Source: an uncultured Mycoplasma sp. (GTDB taxonomy: Bacteria > Bacillota_I > Bacilli_A > Mycoplasmatales > Metamycoplasmataceae). Taken from it: a stretch of 64,000 nucleotides of DNA. Location: contig CAMQYZ010000001.1 in the NCBI GenBank assembly GCA_947039505.1, positions 1-64,000 on the forward strand, given 5' to 3'. The notes beneath the pieces are model-generated. The model was given only the letters and a program-made list of their open reading frames with translations, had not been told where the DNA came from and ran no database searches. Positions 11,408 to 21,498 of the stretch are shown one piece after another. Both the position numbers and the translations under genes were made by a program. Position 1 is the stretch's first letter. Each line of letters opens with the position of its first letter.

Positions 11408-11436
11408 AAAACACTTAATATCAAGTGTTTTTTTTG
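11408..11436 (+). terminator. Rho-independent terminator after the NTase-HEPN pair
   Basis: A 9-bp stem AAAACACTT/AAGTGTTTT (11408-11416 and 11423-11431) with a 6-nt loop runs into a T tract. It lies ~60 bp after the HEPN stop codon. Confidence 0.75.
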
Positions 11437-11596
11437 TCTAAATTACAAACTTATCTTTACTCAAGCAAAAGCACTAATAATTTTCCTCATTTTATGAAAT
11501 TTTCTCTTATTTTTAATCAATACATTAACACGATAAACTTACAAATATAATTCTTAGATATTTAGTTTTCATAATATTTATCATATAATTAAATGT

Positions 11597-12606
11597 ATGT
11601 CAAAAAAAGAAAATACAAAAATTTTTAAAACACTAGAAGAAGTTCAAGACTGAGCATTTAAAATGATGAAAAAAAAGGAATATTACATCTATAGAGGACA
11701 AGGTGATAGTTCATGGTCATTGAATTCTGGGTATTCACGAATACTAAATAGTAAAATGAAATATAAAGATGAAGTTGAAAAATTTGAATTTATTAAAAGA
11801 ACATTTATACAAAAAATTGAATTTCTTAAAAAACAAATAGATAATATGAAAGATTTGCACTATTAGGAGAAATGCAACATCATGGTCAAGTAACCCCTTT
11901 GATAGATTTTACTGAAGATATCTTAGTCGCTTTATGATTTGCAGCTTCACACATCGATGACATCGAAGATACATCTAAAGATAAAAAAAGTTTTCGAATT
12001 TATTACCTAAAACAAGAAGAGGGAAGCTATAAAAATGAGCTTGATATTGAAAAAATTAAAATAAATGAAATTCAAACTTTTAAATTTAATACTGGTCAAC
12101 AAATTGGAAGATCTATTAGTCAAAAGTCTATTTTTATTTTTGATAGTATAAACCTAGATACAAAAGTTGAATATATTGATGTAGAGAATAGCTTTGTTTT
12201 AAAATTAGATATTATTTCTTGATTAAAAAAATTAGGAATTGATTCTATGTCAATATATCCAGACATAGAGGGAGTTTTCAAAAGTTTTGATTTTGTAGGT
12301 CCTGATCAACTTTTAAAAAATGGATTGAAATTATTTGAATCAAAAAGATTTGAAGAGTCAATCGAAAAATTTAAAGAAGTTATAAAGATTGATCCAAATA
12401 ATATTAATGCTTATTTGTCTTGAGGGGGTGTTTTGGGTTTGTTAGAGAAATTTGAAGAAGCGATTGAGAAATTTGAAGAAGCTATAAGGATTGATTCAAA
12501 TTATGCTAGTGCTTATTTTGGTTGAGGGACTGCTTTAGATGCATTAGGAAAAACTAAAGAAGCAAAGGAGAAATTTGAAATAGCAAAAAAATTATCTAAA
12601 AATTAA
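11597..12606 (+). pseudogene. FRG-domain protein with C-terminal TPR repeats, frameshifted
   Basis: From ATG 11597 the frame encodes IYRGQGDSSWSLNSGYSR (from residue 31), the hallmark of the FRG domain, then stops at TAG 11864-11866. From about 11851 another frame continues the FRG domain (LLGEMQHHGQVTPLIDFT, then ILVALWFAA) and ends with two TPR repeats at TAA 12604-12606. The domain is therefore cut by a single indel near 11850. FRG domains occur in prophage and defence-island proteins; their activity is unclear. The break could be natural decay, a reversible slip, or a sequencing error. The downstream part alone could start at ATG 11872. The TPR tail resembles the one at the left edge of the window. 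Confidence 0.7.
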
Positions 12607-12700
12607 TCTCTATAATTTAAACATATAATATTTTAAACATCCTTAAATAGTTTTGGAACATACCTCAACAAATCAAACACAACACAAAATACTTTTTACG

Positions 12701-13369
12701 TTAATCTCTTTGGATTAAAGTTTGATCTTGTTCAACAAATTCATGATTATTATCTGAAATATTTTTATACATAGTAATAGCTAAAAACATTCCAACTCCA
12801 GGAACTGTAAAGTGTAATGATATAAAAATGTAAGTTTTAAATTTATTTTGGAAAAATCATGTATTCTTGCTTAAATTTGCTTCTTTGTCAAAATGTGGAG
12901 TTAAAAATATTTTAAACATTATTATTCTATTGATAATTGTTAAAACTATGAAGGGGATCATTGTTACAAAACCCAAAATCAAAACAATGGCTGGACCAGA
13001 TGCTAGATATTCTCAAATTGTTTCATATTCTTGTTTAGTGGTAATCGACATTATAAAATAAGTCATTACTAGAGCATAAAAAAGAACTTGAATAAGACTG
13101 GTTACAAAAGATAAAGACAAATATTTATCTTTTAACTTATTTCAAACTGGTAAATGACCATTTAGAACAAATCCTTTTTCTTTGTACTTTCAATTTAAAT
13201 TACTTAATATTCAAAAGAATCCTAAAAGGATAATTAATGTTATTGCATAGGAGCAAATTATTTGAATATTCATTTGAATATTGGGAATAACTCAAATGGC
13301 TATCATAGCTCCAATATATAAAACAAATGCCGCAATTAATAAGATGATACGCTTTTGCATTAAGATCAT
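12701..13369 (-). CDS. Integral membrane protein of unknown function (222 aa)
   Basis: Reading the minus strand with TGA as Trp gives one frame from ATG 13369, with AAGGTGG placed well upstream (MQKR at 13360 is the alternative start), to TAA 12701-12703. It has about four hydrophobic helices: near residues 8-22, 30-50, 85-110 and 135-160, with a possible fifth near 190-205. There is a Lys-rich cytoplasmic loop and a polar tail. I do not recognise a family. It sits in the island between the FRG gene and a divergent DUF262 gene. A mollicute-specific membrane protein is the safest description. Confidence 0.65.
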
Positions 13370-13543
13370 TAGATGCCACCTTTTATATTGAATAAAATAT
13401 ATTATACCCACATCTATTAGATATATGAATATTTGGTGTTAAAATTATATTACATGTATAGCGAAAAGAAAAAAGAAAAAGCAATGGTATTTTGCAAATT
13501 TAAACACTATGATATATAATTTTAAAACAAGGTTAGGTTATGT

Positions 13544-15589
13544 ATGAAAGCTGATATTACAAAAATATTCAATTTATTAAATGGAAATAAGCATTATGTG
13601 ATCCCGATGTATCAAAGACTTTATTCTTGAAATTTAGAAAATTGTAAAAAGTTGTTTTTAGATGTTGTTGATCTAGTAGATACGAATAAGACACACTTCA
13701 TGGGTTCTATCGTTGAAATCATTCATCCAGAAACTAATTCTGGAACTCTTTCATCAAATGTATTAATTGATGGGCAGCAAAGATTTACAACTTTTACCTT
13801 ATTTATTTTAGCTTTAATGCATCACTTTGAAATTGAAAACTGGGAAGAAATTGAAAACACTTACTTAGTTAATCAATATAAGAGTAATGATGAGCATTAT
13901 AAGTTACTATTGATTGAAAAAGATATGGAAGTTTTAAAGAAAATTATTAATAAAACTAAAATGAGTCAAGAAGATGAACAATCACAACTTTATATTAACT
14001 TTGTCTTCTTTAAGCAAGAAATTGTTAAAACTGAATTTACCTTTAACCAACTTCTCAAATCCTTAAAAAATTTAACAGTTGTTATTATTGATTTAGATAT
14101 TGATGATAAACCACAATTAATATTTGAATCCATTAACTCTACAGGACTAGATTTATCTGAAGGTGATTTAATTAAGAATTATATTTTAATGGGATTAAAT
14201 CCTGAAGAACAAAAAAATATTTATGATAAATTTTGAAAAGAGATTGAAGATGAATTAATTAGATTCAAACAACTAGATTCCTTCTTTAAACATTTTTTAA
14301 CTATTAAAACCGGGAAAATTCCAAACATCAAAAAAATATATGAAGAATTTAAAAAATACCACCGATCATTTAGCGATATTAATATTTTTGATTTTGTCCA
14401 AGAAATTTATGATTATTTTGAAATTTTTCACAAAATACTTACAAATAATTTTGAAGAAAAAAAACTCGCTAAATCAATGAAAAGTTTAAGTCTTTTAAAA
14501 ATAGAAGTAATTAATCCTTTATTAATAGAATTATTCAAACACAATAAAAATGATTTAATAAATTCAGAAGACTTAAATTACTTAATAGATATTTTCACAT
14601 CTTATATTGTTAGAAGACAATTTTGTTCATTGCCTTCAGCAGCTTTAAATAAAGCTTTTGTTTCTTTGATTAATAAATCTGAAAATACTAACAATATTAA
14701 AGAAAGTATTTTGGCAAGTTTATTGACTTTTGAAAATACTCAAAAATTTCCTACTGATACTGAATTCAAAGAATCATTTATTACCAGAAATTTTTATGAC
14801 ATGAAATCCAAAAATGCTATTTTAGAAATTATTGAAAATCATGCAAATAAAACTCAAATTGAATTCTCAAATTATACAGTTGAACACATATTGCCACAAG
14901 GAGATAATCTTCCAACCCCTTGAAAAGAAGCCTTGGGAGATGATTGAAAAAATAAATTTGAAACTTGAGTTCAAACAATCGGTAACATCACATTAACTCT
15001 TTATAATTCTGAATTAAGTAATCATACTTTTACAAAGAAAAAATCTATGGATGGTGGTTTTATTGAATCACAACTCAAATTAAATAAATTTGTTGTTAAC
15101 TGTGAAGAATGAAATCATCTAAAAATAAAAGCAAGGGCTCAAGATTTATTTAAATATTGTTTATCAGTATGAGAAAGACCGATTATGGAACAAAGTATTT
15201 TAGAAAAATATCACAAACATTTGAAGAATAGAAATGTCGAATACACCTTATCAGATTATAAATACTATAATGATTCACATATGAATAAGTTATATGATAA
15301 ATTAATTAACTTTTCTAAAAATATTAATCCAGACATTAGCATTAAAGCAAAGAAACTTTATATCAATATCTTAGAAGATGAAGATATATTGGCTTCATTT
15401 TCTATAAATAAAACAAATATTAAAATGTATTTTTACATTACAAAAGATTTAGTAGATGATCAGAAAATATGTAAAAATGTTGAAAATATTGGACACTGAG
15501 GCAATGGCGATACAGAAATAATTATAGATGAAAATAATTTTGATAAATGTTCAAAAATTATTGAACAAATTTTAGATACTGATAATTAA
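13544..15589 (+). CDS. DUF262-DUF1524(-DUF5655) protein, GmrSD-like restriction enzyme (681 aa)
   Basis: One frame runs from ATG 13544 (AAGG upstream) to TAA 15587-15589. The N-terminal DUF262 (ParB-like) domain shows VIPMYQRLYSW (19-29) and DGQQRFTTF (76-84). The DUF1524 HNH-like domain shows VEHILPQ (E447, H448) and GNITLTLYNS. The last ~130 residues, including YFYITKDLVDD and a GNGDTEIII segment, resemble the DUF5655 domain often fused to these proteins. GmrSD/BrxU-type enzymes hydrolyse nucleotides with DUF262 and cut modified (for example glucosylated) phage DNA with DUF1524. All key motifs look intact, so it is probably active. A defence role is inferred from family and neighbours. Confidence 0.85.
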
Positions 15590-15671
15590 TAATCAATGAA
15601 AAGATAAAACTTTGCATATTACAAGACAAGATCATAGTAGATTATATATTAAAAATTAACTTTTTATAAGT

Positions 15672-16127
15672 CTATTTATCAATTGCTATATCTTGTAAAA
15701 TTTTAGATCAAACTTCTCATGCTTTCTCAATATCAAAAGATTTATAGCATGCATAAATTAGAGCTTCAATGCAAGCGCTTTTAACATCTTTTCCAACCTG
15801 GTTTGAATCATTATGATCTGTAAAATTCGAAAAATTGTAATAATCAAAAATTTCCACAAAAAAATTATCAGATATTAAAGATTCTTTTTTATTTGTAAAA
15901 TTAGTTAATTTACGATCACTTGTTAATTCTTCATTATCCATGCTTTTATCACACACCATAAACGATATAAGCGGATCTCCTTTAAAAGCCAAAACATTAG
16001 AACAATAATTATTGTTACACAGATTCACTGCAATAACTCCATAAAAATATTTCTGGTTATTTTCAGTTATTTTAATATTGAATTTTTCTAATAATCATTT
16101 TGTATATTCTTCTTTTTTGTCATTCAT
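15672..16127 (-). CDS. Hypothetical protein (151 aa)
   Basis: A continuous minus-strand frame runs from ATG 16127, preceded by GAAGG, to TAG 15672-15674, with three TGA-Trp codons. The protein is acidic and soluble, has no signal peptide or membrane helix, and contains several Cys (LCNNNYCSN, MVCDKS, SACIEALIYACYKS). I do not recognise a family. It lies between the DUF262 gene (convergent) and the GIY-YIG gene (divergent), so it may belong to the island's cargo. Confidence 0.6.
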
Positions 16128-16298
16128 GAAAACCTTCTTTTATTAAAATTATAATTCATTTTAATAAAAGGGATTAAAGAATATTTATTTCTGTATATTA
16201 AAAATATTCTAACCTAACAAACTTTAATGATAATAATCAGGAATTGTTTTTTCAATTTTAATTAATGTATAATTTTAAATACTTATGTGAGGTTTTAT

Positions 16299-16766
16299 AT
16301 GGATTGATATTGAATTTTAATTATTATAGGATTTGTAATAATATTTCTTGGACTTGGATTATTTAATGCAAAAAAAGAGCGAGAACTTAAGAATAGAGTT
16401 AATAATATGATGCAAAACCAAGTTACAACAAATGCAACTATTTTTTTGCAAGATTATAAATTATTAGCTCAAAAAAGAAATGGTTCAATTAGTAGTATGG
16501 AGAATTCTGGAGTTTATGTTATTTTAAATTTAACAAAAAATTTATATTATGTAGGTCAATCTAAAAATGTTTTAAAAAGAGTAAAAAGTCATTTAACTGG
16601 AAGTGGAAATGGGGATGTTTATGCTGATTTTAAATATGGAGATAATTTTGAAGTAACTATTCACAATTGTTCCACAATTGATTTAAATAATATAGAAAGA
16701 ACATTTATCTCCAAATACAATGCCTCTGGTTCTAATGGATATAATAAAAATAACGGAGTTAGGTAA
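16299..16766 (+). CDS. Membrane-anchored GIY-YIG nuclease (155 aa)
   Basis: ATG 16299 opens a frame with two early TGA-Trp codons (MDWYW), then one hydrophobic helix (residues ~5-23) and a charged KKERELKNR stretch that would leave the rest in the cytoplasm. The domain from residue 68 is GIY-YIG: GVY (71-73), YYVG (83-86), R94, H98 and the metal-binding E133 in NNIERTF. All catalytic residues are present. It ends in TAA at 16764-16766, three bases before the next ATG, so the pair is an operon. Single-pass GIY-YIG proteins are uncommon; cutting DNA at the membrane during entry is an inference. Confidence 0.75.
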
Positions 16767-16769
16767 AGC

Positions 16770-17435
16770 ATGTTCGATTTAATTTTAGAAATAAAAAAAA
16801 TAGAGAAATATTTATATGGAGAAATGTCGCAAGAAAAGATTCTAACAAATTTGCCAGAATTCAATAAAATATCACGTATTTTAAATACCATAGGATTTGA
16901 TAGACTGAAATGTAACTACATTATTTTTTTGAAAGAAGAACACTCCAAAGATTTAAAAATAATAATTGATTTATATACTTTTAACGAAAGTGTTTCTTCA
17001 TCAATTATTAAGCAACTTTGGAAGATTGAAAATTTATTAACTAGTAGATTAGCAATCATGAACGATAATAATAATTTATGAAAAAATAAAATGTTAGATG
17101 ATAAAATCAAAATATTTCAAAATTTAACTAAGAATGAACAACTTAACTTAATTGAAACAATAAATAAAAAATGTTCTATAAATAATTATAAAAAAGGGCT
17201 TATTTATGCAAAGTCTTTAAGAAACAAAATATCTCATATCGATTGAAGTATAATTGGCAAAATTGAGATTAATAAAAATGATCAAGAAAAAGTTGGTGGT
17301 ACAAAATACTTTTATCTAAAAGATGCTGTCAATATTTTGGATGAAATATCTGGTAATGAAAAATATATAAGTGATATCTTTGCCAAAAAAGAAAATTTAG
17401 AAAAATTATTAATTGAAAATTATGATATAATTTAA
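16770..17435 (+). CDS. HEPN-like protein paired with the GIY-YIG nuclease (221 aa)
   Basis: ATG 16770 starts three bases after the GIY-YIG stop, and the frame ends in TAA 17433-17435 just before a strong terminator. The protein is helical and basic. The motif SLRNKISHIDW contains RX4H (R151, H156), the signature of HEPN RNases, in the same context (LRNK.xH) as the Abi-like protein at 10657-11346. KQLWKIENLLTSRLA near residues 75-90 also echoes the IENKLG region of that protein. I infer an Abi/HEPN-type toxin or effector. The motif is short and the family needs confirmation. Confidence 0.5.
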
Positions 17436-17440
17436 TTGTT

Positions 17441-17469
17441 AAAAAACCGAGTATTGTACTCGGTTTTTT
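17441..17469 (+). terminator. Rho-independent terminator closing the GIY-YIG/HEPN operon
   Basis: A perfect 13-bp stem (17441-17453 with 17457-17469, core CCGAGTA/TACTCGG) ends in a T run. It is one of the strongest terminators in the window. Confidence 0.9.
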
Positions 17470-17470
17470 C

Positions 17471-17829
17471 CCTTTTTATAGGACTTTTAAAAATTAACAA
17501 ACCAAAATAAATTTTTGAATATATACTCATAAATATTTTTATATTCTTTAAATTAGATAAGAGTGAAATTTTGCCAATAGAAGATTAAATAGAAATATGT
17601 CCAAATTATTCATCAATAAATCAATTAAGTCATTTTCTTGATTATAAAACAAACTATTGGACACGATTTAAGAAACAGAGTTTGTCACGGAAATATAAGA
17701 GTAAATATTGAAGAGTTTAACTTATGACTATTTGTTTTTATCTCGCTAATGAATGAAATTTCTATTAAACAACTAACTAGTTAAATTCATTAAATAAATA
17801 TTTTAATTCGTTAAATATATTTTCTAACC
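17471..17829. other. Intergenic spacer between island and surface region
   Basis: About 360 bp with no supported gene. A short open stretch near 17590-17730 is too degraded to name. Confidence 0.4.
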
Positions 17830-17864
17830 TTTTCAAAAAAAAAAAAAAAAATACATTATATAAT
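17830..17864 (+). promoter_or_regulatory. Promoter with a 17-A tract, possible phase-variation switch
   Basis: A run of 17 A residues (17835-17851) lies seven bases upstream of a consensus TATAAT (17859-17864), and a -35-like TTTTCA (17830-17835) sits on its other side. The spacer between the two boxes is therefore mostly poly-A, as in the vlp promoters of Mycoplasma hyorhinis, where tract length sets transcription on or off. With 17 A the spacer is about 23 bp, longer than the 17-bp optimum. The lipoprotein gene starts 44 bp after the -10 box. Confidence 0.6.
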
Positions 17865-17907
17865 GTTAATTGCAATTAATTATTAGATTAATTTAAAGGA
17901 TAATAAA

Positions 17908-19170
17908 ATGAAAAATAAATATAAAATTTTGCCACTAATGGCATTAACAATTCTGTCTGCACCACTAGTTGTATTAACATCATGTGAGACAGAAAATAAA
18001 GACCCTATTCCACCTATAGTAGATCCTATTCCGCCTGTAATTGACAATAAACCGACTCAAAAAACTTTAGAAGAAGCTGTTGCAAAGGCGAAAATACAAT
18101 ATACAAATGTTTCTCTTAATGCAGATAATATTTTTAGAACAAAGGATTATAATACTATTGAAAAATTAAATGCAAATCAAGATTTTATTGGAATGAAAAA
18201 TTTCAATAAAAATGACAGACAAATTGTCATTAATGAAAATGGAAATAATTTTATTTTCAATAGCACTATTACAAAAGTAGAAGTTGCTAAAGATTTATCA
18301 AGTTTAAAAGTGTTTTGAAAATTAAACAGTGAATTAGAAAACTTAGAAAGCAATGAAAGTTCTTTTGATATAAGTAACTTTAAGGTAATTTCTAAAAAAA
18401 TATCTTTATCAGCTACAGGAAATAATGTTGTTGGTGGAGTGATGAGTGCTGCAAGTATGAAATCCTTTAATGATTTCTACTTAACATCTGAAGAAAATAT
18501 ACCAACAGATGATTTTGATTTAAATGAATTAACTGTGGAAACAGATAAAAATGTTGGTTTAAACGGAGTGTTCACATTCACCAAAGAAGAAGTTGCTAAG
18601 ATAAAGTCTGCCAAAACAACTTTACTAGATAATTTCAAACCAATTGATATGTCTGAATTAAAAACATTTGCAGAGTTCAAAATATTTGCAGAACAAATGT
18701 TTCCTACAGGAGTTAAAGATGATGATTTACAAGAATTGTTTATTTTAAAAGAAAAAACAAATATCACTGGTTTAGAAGTATCTAATTCCACAGCCGTTGC
18801 AATGATTAAAAAAACATATTTTAACAATCAACTTCCATCATTTGTTGAAATTGTTTTAAATAACGGAAACCCTATTAAAGGATTATTTGGTGCAGCAAAC
18901 GATGTTACATTAGATTTTGTCGAAAAAACTAATCAAACAAATAAAATGGAATCAAAAATAAGAATTAACATTGATAGAGAAATTGATGGAACTGAAGGTC
19001 AAAATAAAATAACTGATGCCATGAATCAAGTTAAAACATTTGCGACCGATAAACTTGCAAGATTGGAAATGTTATTTTCAATTTTAGAAAAAAATATCAA
19101 GATCAAGATTTCCAAAAAATTTTCGTTCAATTTTCAACAGCCATGGTTACTAGTATGATTCATTTTGTAG
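17908..19170 (+). CDS. Surface lipoprotein (420 aa as read; C-terminus shifted)
   Basis: The gene has ATG 17908 with AAAGGA upstream, an N-terminal signal peptide and a lipobox VVLTSC (Cys26), so the protein should be lipid-anchored on the outer face. A Pro-rich linker (PIPPIVDPIPPV) follows, then ~380 residues without a family I recognise. In this frame the stop is TAG 19168-19170. After the A7 tract at 19088-19094 a different frame continues with good protein-like sequence to 19295, so the C-terminus is probably displaced by a 1-base deletion. The poly-A promoter suggests variable expression. Confidence 0.75.
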
Positions 19171-19295
19171 ATGATTATGTTCCAACTTTAAGAATAATTT
19201 ACAACATTCCTTTTATTGGAAAAACTGTAGAAAAATACGTGAACAAAACAATGGTTTTTATTGTCTCTAAAATGATTACTATACTTGTTAAATAA
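19088..19295 (+). other. Out-of-frame C-terminus of the lipoprotein gene (A7 slippage point)
   Basis: Adding one A to the A7 tract at 19088-19094 puts translation into the frame reading QDQDFQKIFVQFST and then a hydrophobic end to TAA 19293-19295, which would extend the protein from 420 to ~462 residues. The sequence in this frame has normal codon use. It may be a natural contingency tract, decay, or a sequencing error. Confidence 0.5.
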
Positions 19296-19389
19296 TCAAA
19301 GTAAAATTCTTGTACATTAAATCTCTAATTGTTACATATGTAAAAATTAATTAATTTGTAGTACAATTTTAATTAACAAGGCGGTCAAA

Positions 19390-20022
19390 ATGATTTATGA
19401 TGAAGAAACAAAAGAAAATGAAAAGGGACACAATCCCAAAGTAAGTAACCAAAGTATTGACGCTACTAAAAATCACACTTGATTGATTGTTTTACTCTCA
19501 ATTATAACTTTAGGTCTCTTTGGAATATATTTCATTATTTCTAAAAATGAACTTAACACACAACAAATTAAAGTTAATGAATGTGCTTCAAGTATTGATG
19601 TGCAATTAGCAAAAAGAAGAGATACATTAATTAAATTACTGGACACAACAAAATCTATGTGTAACTATGAAGCTTCATTATTAAAAGATATTACTAAATT
19701 AAGATCTTGAAAAATAGATGGAGAAAATAGAACTCAAATCGGAGAAAAAACAGATTCAGCACTTTCTCGTTTAATTGCTGTTTCAGAAAACTATCCTGAC
19801 ATCAAAGCATCAGAGTCATTTCAAAAATTAATGAATGCTGCCGACTATTCAGAAAGAGAAATTGCTGCTGCCAGAAGAACTTATAATAGTGCTGTTGCTA
19901 GATTTAATAATAGTTTGGTTTCTTGACCATCAAGTTATATTGCTGCCAAAAATAATATGCATACTATTAAAATGTTTGAAGCTTCAAAAGAACAAAAAGA
20001 AGATGTTAACTTAGCTTTTTAA
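19390..20022 (+). CDS. LemA-family membrane protein (210 aa)
   Basis: The frame runs from ATG 19390 to TAA 20020-20022. One N-terminal transmembrane helix lies at residues ~31-52, followed by a long coiled, alpha-helical domain with LemA features: NECASSIDVQLAKRRD, ENYPDIKASESFQKL and YNSAVARFNN. These match the family consensus for the four-helix cytoplasmic or extracellular domain. LemA function is not known. The DUF3137 gene follows nine bases later, a pairing commonly seen for LemA, so they form an operon and possibly a membrane complex. It is typical of mollicutes and low-GC Gram-positives. Confidence 0.85.
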
Positions 20023-20030
20023 TATTTATT

Positions 20031-21071
20031 ATGAAGAAATATTATCAAGATTTGGATGTTCAAAATCCTGAAAAAGTTCAAGCGAAAATCGAAGAATGAA
20101 AAAAAGATATTTTAAAAGAAATTAGACAAAAATCAAAAAACATTATCGCTTATTTTATAATAAGCATTTTTCTTTTATTGGCAGGAATTGGTTTTTTTCT
20201 AGGTTTTGTTATTGAATTAGCTGAAGCAGATCAAGGTTTTTTGTTTATTATTTTAGTTATTATTGCACTGATTTCTTTTGCCTTAAGTGGTTTATGTTTG
20301 TTTTTAGGTATTAGTAATCGAAAAAGAGCTTTAACTGACGCTATTGCAACTAAAAATATTAATCCCTACACTCATTGATTGCCTGAGATAAATGAAAACA
20401 TCATCATTAGAGAACCTCTAAAAGAAAAAAAATCACGCTTTGAGGATTACTCCCAATTAAAATATGTTATGAGTGGCAAGGAGTCTTTGGGTTTAGCTAG
20501 AGAATATGAGTTAAGCAACGGAATTATTTTTGACAACCCATATACCCTTTCGTGTGGCATTTGAGAATCGCGAACCCTTACTTCTCCAATCAAACAAACT
20601 TATCGAAAATACTTTGATTATTTGCCATTAATCAAAGTTAAAACTAATTTATTTTCTGGTAAGTCATTTTCTATTACTAATGCAAAAGATTTTGGTAACT
20701 TTATTAAAAAAGATATTAAAGTAGAAAATGATGAATTCAATAAAAAATTTTCTATTAGTGCAAGTGATGAAAATGCAGTTAGAATGATTTTGACACCATT
20801 GATCCAAAACAAATGACTAGATATAAAAAACTTAAAACCGTTTAATATGAATATTAAAAATGGATATATAAATGTTTTGCTTAAACCTAAATCTTCCTTT
20901 ATGGATGAAAGTTTAATTAAAAATAAAACTTTTAAAAATTTTGATAAAATAGATAAATTGATTTGAAATGACATTAGTGATTTTTTAAATGTTATGACCT
21001 TAATATTTTCAATATCTATTTTTCAATTTGAAGAAAATAATAAAAGTGATAAGCAAAATATAAAGCATTAA
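20031..21071 (+). CDS. DUF3137-family membrane protein (346 aa)
   Basis: ATG 20031 starts nine bases after lemA and the frame ends in TAA 21069-21071. Two transmembrane helices lie at about residues 42-65 and 77-100. The soluble C-terminal domain shows FDYLPLIKVKTNLFSGKSF, DDEFNKKFSI-type text (here NDEFNKKFSISASDEN) and AVRMILTPLIQNKW, characteristic of DUF3137. The paralogue at 44148-45263 shares these motifs almost word for word. Function is unknown; the family usually travels with LemA. Confidence 0.8.
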
Positions 21072-21116
21072 TCTTAAATAGATAATTTATTTAAAAAACA
21101 AAATGTTATTTGATTT

Positions 21117-21125
21117 TGATATAAT
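21117..21125 (+). promoter_or_regulatory. Extended -10 promoter of ptsH
   Basis: TGATATAAT (21117-21125) is an extended -10 (TGnTATAAT) about 80 bp before the ptsH start. No convincing -35 is seen. Confidence 0.5.
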
Positions 21126-21147
21126 TATAATTGATAACATTAATAAG

Positions 21148-21185
21148 AAACCAACTAAAGGATTAATAACCTATCTAGTTGGTTT
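21148..21185 (+). promoter_or_regulatory. Leader hairpin upstream of ptsH
   Basis: A perfect 10-bp inverted repeat AAACCAACTA/TAGTTGGTTT (21148-21157, 21176-21185), extended by an inner AAGG/CCT match, lies in the untranslated leader and ends ten bases before the AAGGAAA ribosome site. No T run follows, so it is more likely an mRNA-stability or regulatory structure than a terminator. Confidence 0.5.
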
Positions 21186-21206
21186 ACAAGAAAAGGAAAC
21201 ATCAAA

Positions 21207-21470
21207 ATGACATCATTTACAGCTAAAATTATAGATCCAGTAGGTTTACATGCAAGACCAGCTTCACTAACAGTGACAGTTGCGTCTAAATTTACATCAG
21301 ATATTAAAATACATGCAAATGGAAAATCAGGAAACTTAAAATCAATTATGAATATTATGGCTCTTGGAGTTAAAGGTGGCGAAGAAATTACTATTGAAGC
21401 TACCGGAGCAGATGAACAAGAAGCAATTCAAACCATTCAAGAAGAAATGAAAAAAAATAACCTAATCTAA
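21207..21470 (+). CDS. ptsH: Phosphocarrier protein HPr
   Basis: This is an 87-aa protein of normal HPr length. VGLHARPASL contains the active-site His15, which takes phosphate from enzyme I and passes it to sugar-specific EIIA domains; KSIMNIMALGV contains the regulatory Ser46 that HPr kinase can phosphorylate. The start ATG 21207 follows AAGGAAA. It is transcribed alone from its own promoter and leader and stops at a bidirectional terminator. Enzyme I, its phosphate donor, lies ~11.6 kb away at 33037-34746, separated by the surface-protein array. Confidence 0.96.
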   Translation: MTSFTAKIIDPVGLHARPASLTVTVASKFTSDIKIHANGKSGNLKSIMNIMALGVKGGEEITIEATGADEQEAIQTIQEEMKKNNLI

Positions 21471-21480
21471 GGTTATTTTT
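21453..21480. terminator. Bidirectional terminator between ptsH and the BspA array
   Basis: An 11-bp stem AAAAATAACCT/AGGTTATTTTT (21453-21463, 21470-21480) includes the ptsH stop region. T runs exist on both strands, so it should end ptsH and also the minus-strand BspA operon whose last gene stops at 21499. Confidence 0.85.
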
Positions 21481-21498
21481 TTTATTCATTTATATAAA

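Noticed and set aside
17590-17735. Possible transposase relic (short frame with SINQLSHFLDYKTNYW)
   Set aside because: A helix-turn-helix resemblance was imagined but there is no inverted repeat, no target duplication and no further homology, so I do not call an insertion sequence.
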